Source: Proteobacteria bacterium UBA2363
GTDB lineage: Bacteria > Pseudomonadota > Gammaproteobacteria > Xanthomonadales > UBA2363
Assembly (NCBI GenBank): GCA_002344355.1
Contig: DDTN01000017.1
Coordinates: forward strand, 111,070 to 175,069
Reading direction: 5' to 3'
Length of the DNA: 64,000 bases
In this document: positions 40,378-50,348 of the stretch, in pieces
Layout: every line of letters starts with the position of its first letter
How positions within the stretch are numbered: the stretch's first letter is position 1
Position numbers and translations under genes: made by a program
The notes under the pieces: generated by a model
The model's input: the letters and a program-made list of their open reading frames with translations, nothing else
The model's database searches: none
What the model was told of the DNA's origin: nothing

Positions 40378-42573
40378 TCAGTTCCGGGCCGGATCGTCGA
40401 GCAGGCCGCGACGAACCAGCAGCGGCTGGAGGTCGGGGCCGGCGCCGGTGAAGTCGCGATACAGGTCCATGGCCGGGCGGCTGCCGCCGCGCGACAGCAG
40501 GGTGTCCCGGAAATGCCGGCCGTTCTCGCGGGTCAGCCCGCCGTTGTCCTTGAACCACTGGACGCTGGCCGCGTCGAGCACCTCGCTCCAGATGTAGGAG
40601 TAGTAGCCCGCCGAATAGCCGCCGGCGAAGGTGTGGCTGAAGTAGGTGGTGCGGTAGCGCGGCGGCACCGGTGCGAAGTCGGCACCGACGGCCGCCAGGG
40701 CCTGCTGCTCGAAGGCGATCACGTCGGTCGGCACCTGCTCCGGGCCGATCTGGTGGAAGGCCTGGTCGAGCAGGGTGGCCGCCAGGTACTCGGTGGTGGC
40801 GAAGCCCTGGTTGAAGGTCTCGCCGGCCAGCACCTTGTCGAGCAGCTCCTGGGGCAGCGCCTCGCCGGTCTCGTGGTGACGCGCGTAGTTGGCCAGGACC
40901 GACGGCCAGGTCGCCCACATCTCGTTGACCTGCGAGGGGTACTCGACGAAGTCGCGGGGCACCGAGGTGCCCGAGAATCGCGGGTAGGTCACGTTCGAGA
41001 ACATGCCGTGCAGTGCGTGGCCGAACTCGTGGAACATCGTGGTGACCTCGTCGAAGGTCATCAGGGTCGGCTCGCCTTCGGGCGGCTTGGGGATGTTCTG
41101 GTGGTTGCCCACCACCGGCAGGGTGCCCAGCAGCCCGCTCTGCTGGACGTAGGCGTTCATCCAGGCGCCGCCACGCTTGCTGGGCCGGGCGTAGAAGTCG
41201 CCGATGAAGATGGCGAGCTGCGAACCGTCGGCCTCGAACACGTCCCAGACGCGCACATCGGGGTGGTAGACCGGCAGGTCGCTGCGCTCCTTGAAGGTGA
41301 TCCCGAACAGCTCGGTGGCGGCGTGGAAGACGCCGTCCACCAGCACTCGGTTCAGTTCGAAGTAGGGCTTGAGCTGGTTGGCGTCGAGGTCGTAACGCTG
41401 CTGACGGACCTTCTCGGCATAGTGCGCCCAGTCCCAGGCGGCGAGCTGGAAGCCGCCGCCCTCGGCATCGATCACCGCCTGGATGTCGGCGGCCTCGCGA
41501 CGGGCGTTGGCGACCGCCGCCGGCGCCAACCGCGCCATCATGGTGTTGACCGCGTCGGTGCTGCCGGCGGTGGCGTCCTCGAGCACGTACGCGGCGTGGT
41601 TGGGGTAGCCGAGCAGGACGGCGCGCTCGGCGCGCAGCTTGACGATGCGGGCGACGATCTCGCGGTTGTCGAACTCGCCGCCGCGGCTGCCGCGGTTGAC
41701 CGACGCCTCGTGCAGGCGCTGGCGGGCGTCGCGGTCGGTCATGTCGGCCAGGGGCGGCTGGCCGGTGGTGTTCTGCAGCGCGATCTGGAACTTGCCCTCG
41801 TGGCCGGCGGCGGTGGCGGCCGCCGCGGCCGCCTCGATGGCCGCCTCGGGCAGGCCGGCGAGCTGCTCGCGGCTGTCGAACAGGACCGCGGAGGCGTTGG
41901 TCTCGCGCAGCACGTTCTGGGTGAACCGGGTCTGCAGGCTGGCGAGCTCCGCGTTCAGGGCCTTGAGCTGCTCCTTCTGGGCAGCGTCCAGCCGGGCGCC
42001 GGCGCGCACGAAGTCGGTGTGGTAGCGCTCGAGCAGGTGCTGCTGCTCGGCGTCCAGGCCGAGCGCAGTGCGGCGCTCGTACAGGTCGGCGACGCGGGCG
42101 TACAAGGTCCCGTCGAGCAGGATGGCGTCCATGTGCGCGGCCAGCTTGGGCGCCAGGTCGGCCTGGGTGGCCTGCAGCACGTCGTTGGTGTGGGCGCCGG
42201 CCAGGTTCTGGAAGATGCGCAGGCTGCGGTTGAGCAGCTCGCCGCTGCGCTCCATGGCGACGATGGTGTTCTCGAAGCTGGCCGCCTCGGCATTGCCGGC
42301 GATCGCGGCGATCTCTTCGCGCTGCCGGGCCATGCCCTGCTCGATGGCCGGGCCGTAGTGCTGGTCGGCGATGCGGTCGAACGGCGGGTAACCGAGCGGC
42401 AGCGGGCTGGGCTGGAGCAGGGGGTTGGCGTCGGCCGCGGGCTCGGCGACGGATTCGCCGCCGTTCTCGCCAGCGGCGCTTGCCGCGTCGCCGGTGGTTT
42501 CGCGCGGACCGCAGGCGGCCAGCGGCAGGGACAGGGCTACGGCCAGCGCCAGGGCCAGGGGCTTCCTCTGCAT
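40378..42573 (-). CDS. dcp: M3 family peptidyl-dipeptidase (Dcp-like) lipoprotein
   Basis: A zinc metallopeptidase of the M3 family that cuts short peptides, with a lipoprotein signal (lipobox LAAC, Cys21). The zinc motif HEFGH is at 515-519, with the extended FHEFGHALHGM and downstream Glu typical of M3A. The remaining helical part and the FAGGYSAGYYSYIW segment match Dcp. Cytosolic Dcp and OpdA are the alternatives, but this one is lipidated and should act in the periplasm. The ATG at 42573 follows GGAGA. The C-terminal end is separated from convergent ratB by a large hairpin. Confidence 0.94.
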   Translation of the reverse strand: MQRKPLALALAVALSLPLAACGPRETTGDAASAAGENGGESVAEPAADANPLLQPSPLPLGYPPFDRIADQHYGPAIEQGMARQREEIAAIAGNAEAASFENTIVAMERSGELLNRSLRIFQNLAGAHTNDVLQATQADLAPKLAAHMDAILLDGTLYARVADLYERRTALGLDAEQQHLLERYHTDFVRAGARLDAAQKEQLKALNAELASLQTRFTQNVLRETNASAVLFDSREQLAGLPEAAIEAAAAAATAAGHEGKFQIALQNTTGQPPLADMTDRDARQRLHEASVNRGSRGGEFDNREIVARIVKLRAERAVLLGYPNHAAYVLEDATAGSTDAVNTMMARLAPAAVANARREAADIQAVIDAEGGGFQLAAWDWAHYAEKVRQQRYDLDANQLKPYFELNRVLVDGVFHAATELFGITFKERSDLPVYHPDVRVWDVFEADGSQLAIFIGDFYARPSKRGGAWMNAYVQQSGLLGTLPVVGNHQNIPKPPEGEPTLMTFDEVTTMFHEFGHALHGMFSNVTYPRFSGTSVPRDFVEYPSQVNEMWATWPSVLANYARHHETGEALPQELLDKVLAGETFNQGFATTEYLAATLLDQAFHQIGPEQVPTDVIAFEQQALAAVGADFAPVPPRYRTTYFSHTFAGGYSAGYYSYIWSEVLDAASVQWFKDNGGLTRENGRHFRDTLLSRGGSRPAMDLYRDFTGAGPDLQPLLVRRGLLDDPARN

Positions 42574-42693
42574 GGGACGGTTCTCCGGGTGGGGATGCAA
42601 ACCCCGGAGCTTACCGCAAGCCCCCGGACAGGGCGGTCGGCCTGGCCCGTCCGGACGCCATCGTGACCCGGGTCGCGCCCGGTCGCCGCCCGC

Positions 42694-43077
42694 TCAGCCG
42701 GCGTCGTCGACCTGGGGTCCGAAGCGCTGGTATTCGCGGATGTCGTCCAGCAGCTCCTCTTCGATCGTCCGCTCCGGCATCGGGGCGCCCTCGATGCGCG
42801 CCAGCGACTCGCCGTCGAAGTGGAGGGTCAGGTTGCGGACCTCGGCTTCCCGGCCGCGCCGGCTGAGGCTGTAGACGTAGTCCCAGCGGTTCTGGTGGAA
42901 CGGCGAGGTGATCGCCGGGGTGCCCAGCAGCAGCGAGACCTGGCGCTTGCTCATGCCGACCTGCAGGTCGGCGACGGCGCGCTGGTCCAGCAGGTTGCCC
43001 TGCGGCACGTCGACCTTGTAGAGCAGGCCGCACCCGGAAAGGGCGGCGGCGGCGATCAGGCTGAGTAGCAGGCGCAT
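42694..43077 (-). CDS. bamE: Outer membrane assembly lipoprotein BamE
   Basis: The small lipoprotein of the BAM complex (SmpA/OmlA). It has lipobox LSGC at Cys16, the conserved QGNLLDQ near residue 26, GMSKRQVSLLLGTP and WDYVYSLSR, in that order. The 127 residues fit. Together with bamB this window encodes two BAM subunits. It is divergent from fur with 83 nt between them, the common arrangement in Pseudomonas and Xanthomonas. Overlapping minus-10 elements suggest the two promoters compete. Confidence 0.96.
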   Translation of the reverse strand: MRLLLSLIAAAALSGCGLLYKVDVPQGNLLDQRAVADLQVGMSKRQVSLLLGTPAITSPFHQNRWDYVYSLSRRGREAEVRNLTLHFDGESLARIEGAPMPERTIEEELLDDIREYQRFGPQVDDAG

Positions 43078-43107
43078 GGGTACGGGGCAGGGCGGAAACG
43101 GACCCCG

Positions 43108-43117
43108 ATGATACACT
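43108..43117. promoter_or_regulatory. Overlapping divergent promoters of bamE and fur
   Basis: On the plus strand TG-A-TACACT (43109-43117) is an extended minus-10 for fur. On the minus strand TATCAT (43108-43113) is a minus-10 for bamE. The two overlap by 2-6 bp, so polymerase can occupy only one at a time. Confidence 0.55.
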
Positions 43118-43160
43118 AGGCCGCCCGCTCCACCGAGCCATCCGAAGGCGAGCAGACGAC

Positions 43161-43577
43161 GTGTCCAGCGAATCCCAGGAGCTGCGCAAGGCCGGCCTCA
43201 AGGTGACCCATCCGCGCCTGCGGATCCTGGAGACCCTGGAGAACGCCGAGGGCCGCCACCTGAGCGCGGAGGACATCTACCGCGCCCTGATCGAATCCTC
43301 CGAGGACATCGGCCTGGCCACGGTCTACCGCGTTCTGACCCAGTTCGAGGCGGCCGGCCTGGTGATCAAGCACCACTTCGAGGGCGGCCAGGCGGTCTAC
43401 GAGATGGACCGTGGCGAGCACCACGACCACATGGTCTGCGTCGACTCCGGCAAGGTCGTCGAGTTCTACAGCCCGGAGATCGAGCGCCTGCAGCGGGAGA
43501 TCGCCGATCAGCATGGCTACGTGATCGAGGACCACAGCCTGGTCCTGTACGTGCGGCCGAAGAAGAAGGCGCGCTGA
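43161..43577 (+). CDS. fur: Ferric uptake regulator Fur
   Basis: The iron-dependent repressor of iron-uptake genes. The winged helix is LKVTHPRLRILETLENAEG, then YRALIESSEDIGLATVYRVL. The metal site HHDHMVC is at 87-93. The first zinc cysteine Cys93 is present, but the second of the usual CxxC pair is Ser96, as in the Pseudomonas type, so a structural zinc is not expected. The start is GTG. The 138 residues fit. It diverges from bamE and converges with recN (20 nt between the stops). Confidence 0.96.
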   Translation: MSSESQELRKAGLKVTHPRLRILETLENAEGRHLSAEDIYRALIESSEDIGLATVYRVLTQFEAAGLVIKHHFEGGQAVYEMDRGEHHDHMVCVDSGKVVEFYSPEIERLQREIADQHGYVIEDHSLVLYVRPKKKAR

Positions 43578-43597
43578 CCGGGGCTTCCGGGCGCCGT

Positions 43598-45271
43598 TCA
43601 GCGGCCGGCCGCGGCCAGCATCTGCCTGGCCAGGGCCAGCGTTTCCGCCCCGATCTCGACGCCACCGAGCATGCGCGCGAGCTCGTCGACGCGGGCCTCC
43701 CCGGCCAAGGGCGTCACCGCCGTGCCGACCCGCCCGCCGCGCGCCCGCTTGCTCACGCTGAGGTGATGGTGCCCCTGGGCCGCGACCTGGGGCAGGTGGG
43801 TCACGCACAGCACCTGGGCATGGTCGCCCAGGCGCCGGAGCTTCTGTCCGAGGATCTCCGCGACGGCGCCGCCGACGCCGCTGTCGACCTCGTCGAACAC
43901 CATGGTCTGGAGCGGATCCTCGCCCAGGGTGGCGACCTCGATGGCCAGGGCGATGCGCGACAGCTCGCCGCCCGAGGCCACCTTGCGCAGCGGCCTCGGC
44001 GGCTGGCCCGGATTGGCGCTGACCATGAACTCGCAGCGCTCCAGGCCGACCGCGTCGGGCGCCTGCGCCGGGGCCGGCTCGAGAACGACGTCGAAACGGC
44101 CGCCGGCCATGCCCAGTTCGGCCATCAGGGCGGTGACCTCCGGTCCCAGGCGGGCGGCGGCCCGGGCGCGGGCGGCGCTGAGCCGGGTTGCGGCCTCGAG
44201 CCAGGACGCCCGCGACTGCGCCAGATCCCCGGCGAGACTTGCGAGGCGCTGGTCGGCGCCCTCGACGGCCTCCAGCTCGGCGGCCAGGCGGTCGCGCTGC
44301 TCCACCAGGGCCGCCGGGGCGACGCGGTGCTTGCGGGCCAGCTCGTGCAGTCGCGCCAGCTGGGCGTCCACCTGGGCCAGGCGGGCGGGGTCGCTCTCGG
44401 CCCCGTCCAGGTAACCGTCGAGCGCCTGCACGGCTTCGCGCAGCTCCAGTTGCGCCGTGGCCAGCGACTGCAGGCTGGTCGCCAGGCCGGGATCGCCCGC
44501 CACTGCGCGGTCCAGCAGGTTCCGTACCCGGGCCAGGCCGGCGAGCAGGGCCGCCTCGTCGTCGCCATCGAGCAGGGCGCGCGCGGCCGCGCAGGCGGCC
44601 AGGGTCTCGTCCTGGTGGTTCAGGCGATGGTGTTCCTGCTCGAGCGCCAGCAGGGCCTCCGGGGGCAGGGCGGCGGACTGCAGCTCGGACAGGTGGTGGC
44701 GAAGCAGCTCCAGGCGGTCCGGGTCGGCGCCGCCGCGCTGCTCCAGTGCCCGGCACTGGCGCGCCAGGGCCTGCCAGTGCGCCGCCGCCGCGGCCACCTC
44801 GGCACGCAGGGCGGGGTGGCCGCCGTGGCGGTCCAGCAGGTCGAGCTGGCTGCCGCGGGCGAGCAGCGCCTGGTGCTCGTGCTGGCCGTGGATGCCGACC
44901 AGCTGCCCGGCCAGGGCGGCCAGCGTCTGCAGGGTCACCGGGCGGCCGTTGATCCAGGCCCGGGAGGCGCCGGCGGCGCGCACCACCCGTCGCAACAGGC
45001 AGTCGTCGCCGTCGTCGAGCTCGTTCTCGGCCAACCAGCCGCGGACCGCAGGCAGGCGCGAGAGATCGAAGCCCGCCGCCAGCTCCGCGCGCTCGGCGCC
45101 CGCCCGCACCGTCGCGCTGTCGGCGCGGGCGCCGGACAACAGCAGCAGGGCGTCGACCAGCAGCGACTTGCCGGCGCCGGTCTCGCCGGTGACGACGGTC
45201 AGGCCGCCGCCCAGGGTGAGCTCGACGGACTCGACGATGGCGAAATCGCGGACGCTGAGGTGGGTCAACAT
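43598..45271 (-). CDS. recN: DNA repair protein RecN
   Basis: An SMC-like ATPase that holds broken DNA ends together. The Walker A GETGAGKS is at 29-36, the Walker B is VFDEVDSGVGG, and the signature helix KVASGGELSRIALA precedes it. The middle is a long coiled coil with a hinge-like region (GIHGQHEHQALLARGSQLDLL). The 557 residues fit. The ATG at 45271 is the one that starts the family N-terminus (MLTHLSVRDFAIVE). A GCTAACGT element is only 8 nt upstream, so the mRNA may be leaderless. No SOS box is recognisable. Confidence 0.97.
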   Translation of the reverse strand: MLTHLSVRDFAIVESVELTLGGGLTVVTGETGAGKSLLVDALLLLSGARADSATVRAGAERAELAAGFDLSRLPAVRGWLAENELDDGDDCLLRRVVRAAGASRAWINGRPVTLQTLAALAGQLVGIHGQHEHQALLARGSQLDLLDRHGGHPALRAEVAAAAAHWQALARQCRALEQRGGADPDRLELLRHHLSELQSAALPPEALLALEQEHHRLNHQDETLAACAAARALLDGDDEAALLAGLARVRNLLDRAVAGDPGLATSLQSLATAQLELREAVQALDGYLDGAESDPARLAQVDAQLARLHELARKHRVAPAALVEQRDRLAAELEAVEGADQRLASLAGDLAQSRASWLEAATRLSAARARAAARLGPEVTALMAELGMAGGRFDVVLEPAPAQAPDAVGLERCEFMVSANPGQPPRPLRKVASGGELSRIALAIEVATLGEDPLQTMVFDEVDSGVGGAVAEILGQKLRRLGDHAQVLCVTHLPQVAAQGHHHLSVSKRARGGRVGTAVTPLAGEARVDELARMLGGVEIGAETLALARQMLAAAGR

Positions 45272-45279
45272 GGCCGCGC

Positions 45280-45287
45280 ACGTTAGC
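45280..45287 (-). promoter_or_regulatory. recN minus-10 element GCTAACGT
   Basis: A GCTAnnnT element 8 nt before the recN ATG; the predicted start would be at or next to the start codon. Confidence 0.45.
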
Positions 45288-45320
45288 ATGGGGCCCGCCC
45301 CCCGGGGGCGGCACGGACGA

Positions 45321-45349
45321 CTTGGAAACCGCGTCCTGCTGCGCCATAT
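45321..45349 (+). promoter_or_regulatory. Sigma-32-like promoter of the hrcA-grpE-dnaK-dnaJ operon
   Basis: CTTGGAAA at 45321 and CGCCATAT at 45342, 13 nt apart, match the heat-shock consensus (CTTGAAA and CCCCATnT) well. It lies 28 nt before the hrcA ATG. No CIRCE element (TTAGCACTC-N9-GAGTGCTAA) is seen. Confidence 0.6.
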
Positions 45350-45376
45350 TCGAGGCATCCAGGATCCGCCACCGAC

Positions 45377-46435
45377 ATGCCCGCCATTCCCCCCGACGAC
45401 CTGCTCGACGCCCGCGCCCGGCGCCTGCTGCGCACGTTGATCGCGCAGTACATCCGGGACGGCCAGCCGGTCGGCTCACGCACCCTGGCCCGGCAATCCG
45501 GCCTCGATGTCAGCGCCGCCACCATCCGCAACGTCATGGCCGACCTCGAGGAGATCGGCCTGGTCGCCGCGCCGCACACGTCGGCCGGCCGGGTGCCGAC
45601 CACCCAGGGCTACCGGGTGTTCGTCGACAGCCTGCTGGAGGTCAAGCCGCTGGCCGACTCCGAGCTGGCCCGCCTGCGCGGCGAACTGAGCGCGGGCGGC
45701 GGCACCCAGGACCTGGTCAACTCGGTGTCCGGCCTGCTCTCGGCCGCGACCCAGTTCGTCGGACTGGTCACGGTGCCGCGCCGGGGGGCGTTCGCCTTCC
45801 GCCACATCGACTTCGTGCCCCTCGACGGCCGCCGGGTGCTGGTGATCCTGGTGTTCACCGACAACGACGTGCAGAACCGCGTGATCGAGCTGCCCCGGCC
45901 CCATTCGGCGGCGGAACTCGAGCAGGCGGCCAACTTCCTCAACCAGCAGTACGCCGGGCTGAGCCTCGAGCAGATCCGTGCGCGCCTGGTCGCCGACCTG
46001 GAGGAGGCCAGGCGGGCGATGAACGCCACCATGGAGGCGACCATCGCCATGGCCGGCACCGCACTGGCCATCGAGTCCGGCGATGACGTGGTGGTCAGCG
46101 GCCAGACCAACCTCATGGGGCAGCCGGAGCTCGCCAGCATCGAGCGCCTGCGCGAGCTGTTCGAGGCGTTCAGCCGGAAGCGCGAGCTGCTCCAGCTCAT
46201 GGAACGGTGCATCCACGCCCGGGGCGTGCGCCTGTTCATCGGCGAGGAGTCCGGGCTCAGCCCGCTCGACCACTGCTCGGTGGTGACCGCCCCCTATGGC
46301 GCTGGCGGCAGGGTGCTGGGCGTGCTGGGCGTCATCGGGCCGACCCGGATGGCCTACGAACGCGTCATCCCGATGGTCGAGGCCACCGCGCGCCTGCTGT
46401 CCAGTGCCTTGAATCGCGACGGCGCGTCCCAATGA
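45377..46435 (+). CDS. hrcA: Heat-inducible transcriptional repressor HrcA
   Basis: The repressor that binds CIRCE operators of chaperone genes and is inactivated by heat. Its winged helix is in the first 80 residues (RLLRTLIAQYIRDGQPVGSR, SAATIRNVMADLEEIGL, HTSAGRVPT). The GAF-like and C-terminal dimer parts follow, with LMGQPELASIERLRELFEAF and GPTRMAYERVIPMVEATA near the end. The 352 residues fit. It heads the hrcA-grpE-dnaK-dnaJ cluster. No CIRCE site is seen upstream, so its target may be at groESL elsewhere. Confidence 0.97.
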   Translation: MPAIPPDDLLDARARRLLRTLIAQYIRDGQPVGSRTLARQSGLDVSAATIRNVMADLEEIGLVAAPHTSAGRVPTTQGYRVFVDSLLEVKPLADSELARLRGELSAGGGTQDLVNSVSGLLSAATQFVGLVTVPRRGAFAFRHIDFVPLDGRRVLVILVFTDNDVQNRVIELPRPHSAAELEQAANFLNQQYAGLSLEQIRARLVADLEEARRAMNATMEATIAMAGTALAIESGDDVVVSGQTNLMGQPELASIERLRELFEAFSRKRELLQLMERCIHARGVRLFIGEESGLSPLDHCSVVTAPYGAGGRVLGVLGVIGPTRMAYERVIPMVEATARLLSSALNRDGASQ

Positions 46436-46508
46436 AGCGGGGCGTCATGGCCGGACGGCGACGGGCGGTCGCCGGCCGATGCCGCCTGCCTTCCCCCAAG
46501 GAGCCGCG

Positions 46509-47051
46509 ATGAGCCCGATGCACCGAGCCGAAGACGAACCCACCGGTCCCGCCGAGCCCTTCCAGGACGGCGCCGAGCAGAGCCTCGATGCCGCCGAGCG
46601 GGAGCTCGGCCTGGTCGAGCGGCAGCTCGCCGGAGCCCAGGAGGAACTGCTCAGGACCCGCGCCGAGATGGACAACCTGCGCAAGCGGGTGGTCCGCGAG
46701 GTCGAGGGCGCCCGCCGCTATGCCGGAGAACGCGTCCTGTCCGACCTGCTGCCGGTCGCCGACAGCCTGGAGCAGGGCCTGGCCGCGGTGGCCGAGGACG
46801 GCCCGGCCCGGGAAGGCATGGAGCTGACCCGTCGCCAGCTCCTGGCGGCCCTGGAGCGCCACGGCGTCGTCCAGGTCGACCCCGCCGGCGAAGCCTTCGA
46901 TCCGGCCCTGCACGAGGCGATCTCGACCCAGCCGGCCACCGGCGGCCAGGCCGACGGCACCGTCGTGTGCGTCCTGCAGAAGGGCTACCGGTTGCACGAT
47001 CGGACCCTGCGCCCGGCCCTGGTGGTCGTGGCCCGCGCCGCCGACGCTTGA
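46509..47051 (+). CDS. grpE: Nucleotide exchange factor GrpE
   Basis: It releases ADP from DnaK and senses temperature through its long paired helices. The helical N-terminal half (LVERQLAGAQEELLRTRAEM, then DNLRKRVVREVEGARRYAGE) leads to the beta-wing end (GEAFDPALHEAISTQPA, VLQKGYRLHDRTLRPALVVV). The 180 residues fit. The ATG at 46509 is preceded by AAGGAG; an earlier in-frame ATG (46479) has no such site. It follows hrcA by 73 nt and precedes dnaK by 91 nt. Confidence 0.96.
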   Translation: MSPMHRAEDEPTGPAEPFQDGAEQSLDAAERELGLVERQLAGAQEELLRTRAEMDNLRKRVVREVEGARRYAGERVLSDLLPVADSLEQGLAAVAEDGPAREGMELTRRQLLAALERHGVVQVDPAGEAFDPALHEAISTQPATGGQADGTVVCVLQKGYRLHDRTLRPALVVVARAADA

Positions 47052-47142
47052 ATCCGGGCCGCACCGCCCCAGATAGCGGTTCATCAGAAACTTCGACGCG
47101 GCAGACCCCGGCCGCCCGAGCAGACACCGGAGCACACGAATC

Positions 47143-49062
<1,920 letters not shown>

Positions 49063-49070
49063 TCAGGTCG

Positions 49071-49100
49071 CCCGGGACGCGCCCCTCGGCGCGTCCCGGG
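49071..49100 (+). other. Perfect 13-bp hairpin between dnaK and dnaJ
   Basis: CCCGGGACGCGCC and its complement surround CCTC. The stem starts 9 nt after the dnaK stop. No T-tract follows, so it may partly attenuate dnaJ transcription or protect the dnaK mRNA 3' end. Confidence 0.7.
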
Positions 49101-49174
49101 CGCGGCGGCGGGGCGGCCCGCCGCGACCGCCGCCCGCCGCCGTCGTCCCCCCGTGCATCCAGTCGACGCAGTCC

Positions 49175-50302
49175 ATGACCAAGCGCTGCCACTACGAAGT
49201 CCTCGGCGTCAGCCGTACCGCGACCCAGGCTGAGCTGAAGGCCTCGTTCCGGCGCCTGGCCATGAAGCTGCATCCGGACCGGAACCCGGACGATCCGAAG
49301 GCCGAGGAGCAGTTCAAGGAGGCCAAGGAGGCCTTCGAGACGCTCTCCGACCCGGGCCGCCGCCAGCGCTACGACCAGTTCGGGCACGCCGCGGCGGGGC
49401 AGGGTGCGGGCGGACCCGGGAACGGCGCCGGGTACGGCGACCTGGGCGACATCTTCGGCGACATCTTCGGCGACATCTTCGGGGCCGGCAGGGGGCGGGG
49501 CGCGCGGCGCGGCGCCGACCTGCGCTACGTGGTCGAGCTCGACCTCGAGGAGGCGGCGTTCGGCGTCGAGAAGGAGATCGGCTTCCCGAGCCGGGTGGTC
49601 TGCCGGCGCTGCGAGGGCAGCGGTTCGGACGACGGCAAGACCGAGACCTGCGGCACCTGCCACGGCCACGGCCAAGTGCGCATGCAGCGCGGCATCTTCT
49701 CGATGCAGCAGGCCTGCCCGCACTGCGGGGGCAAGGGCAAGGTGGTCGCCAACCCGTGCCGGACCTGCGACGGCGAAGGCTATGTCGAGGACGAGAAGCG
49801 CCTGCGCGTGAAGCTGCCCGCGGGCGTGGACAGCGGCGACCGCGTGCGCCTGGCCGGCGAGGGCGAGGCGATGGCCGGCGGCGCCCCGGGCGACCTGTTC
49901 GTGGAGGTCGCCGTGCGCGAGCACGCCATTTTCCAGCGCCAGGGTGCCGATCTGTATTGCGAGGTGCCGATCCGCTTCTCCCAGGCCGCCCTCGGCTGCG
50001 AGCTGGTGGTGCCCACCCTTGACGGCGAGGCGGTCGTCAAGGTGCCCGCCGAGACCCAGACGCACCGGCTGTTCCGGCTGCGCGGCAAGGGCATCCGCCC
50101 GGTCCGCGGCGGGCCGCCCGGCGACCTGGTCTGCCGGGTGGTGGTCGAGACGCCGGTCAACCTCAGCGCCGAGCAGCGCCGCCTGCTGGGCGCGTTCGAG
50201 GCGACCTTCGAGGGCAACCCGTCGCGGCACTCGCCCCGGGAGAGCACCTGGATGGACGCTGCCCGGACCTTCTGGAACCGGCTCAAGGCCAGCGCCTCCT
50301 GA
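49175..50302 (+). CDS. dnaJ: Chaperone protein DnaJ (Hsp40)
   Basis: The co-chaperone that delivers substrate and stimulates DnaK. The J domain (residues 4-75) has the HPD motif in KLHPDRNP. A Gly-rich linker follows with three GDIF units, then the zinc domain with four CxxCxGxG repeats (CRRCEGSG, CGTCHGHG, CPHCGGKG, CRTCDGEG) and two beta-sandwich domains. The 375 residues fit. The ATG lacks an obvious ribosome site and is 112 nt after dnaK. It converges with the PhzF-like gene. Confidence 0.97.
   Translation: MTKRCHYEVLGVSRTATQAELKASFRRLAMKLHPDRNPDDPKAEEQFKEAKEAFETLSDPGRRQRYDQFGHAAAGQGAGGPGNGAGYGDLGDIFGDIFGDIFGAGRGRGARRGADLRYVVELDLEEAAFGVEKEIGFPSRVVCRRCEGSGSDDGKTETCGTCHGHGQVRMQRGIFSMQQACPHCGGKGKVVANPCRTCDGEGYVEDEKRLRVKLPAGVDSGDRVRLAGEGEAMAGGAPGDLFVEVAVREHAIFQRQGADLYCEVPIRFSQAALGCELVVPTLDGEAVVKVPAETQTHRLFRLRGKGIRPVRGGPPGDLVCRVVVETPVNLSAEQRRLLGAFEATFEGNPSRHSPRESTWMDAARTFWNRLKASAS
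49445..49480 (+). repeat. Three tandem 12-bp units in the DnaJ linker
   Basis: GGCGACATCTTC is repeated three times exactly, coding GDIF each time. DIF/DVF motifs in this linker also occur in E. coli DnaJ, where they control DnaK activation; here the DNA itself is a perfect tandem repeat. Confidence 0.85.
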
Positions 50303-50348
50303 GGCGCCTGCGGGCAGGCTTTGCGCGGTGCCGCGAGGCTGTCCGCGC

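Noticed and set aside
40048..42666. 872-codon open frame on the plus strand
   Set aside because: Antisense to the M3 peptidase, whose HEFGH motif and signal peptide are clear.
45272..45376. CIRCE element or LexA box between recN and hrcA
   Set aside because: No sequence close to either consensus is found.
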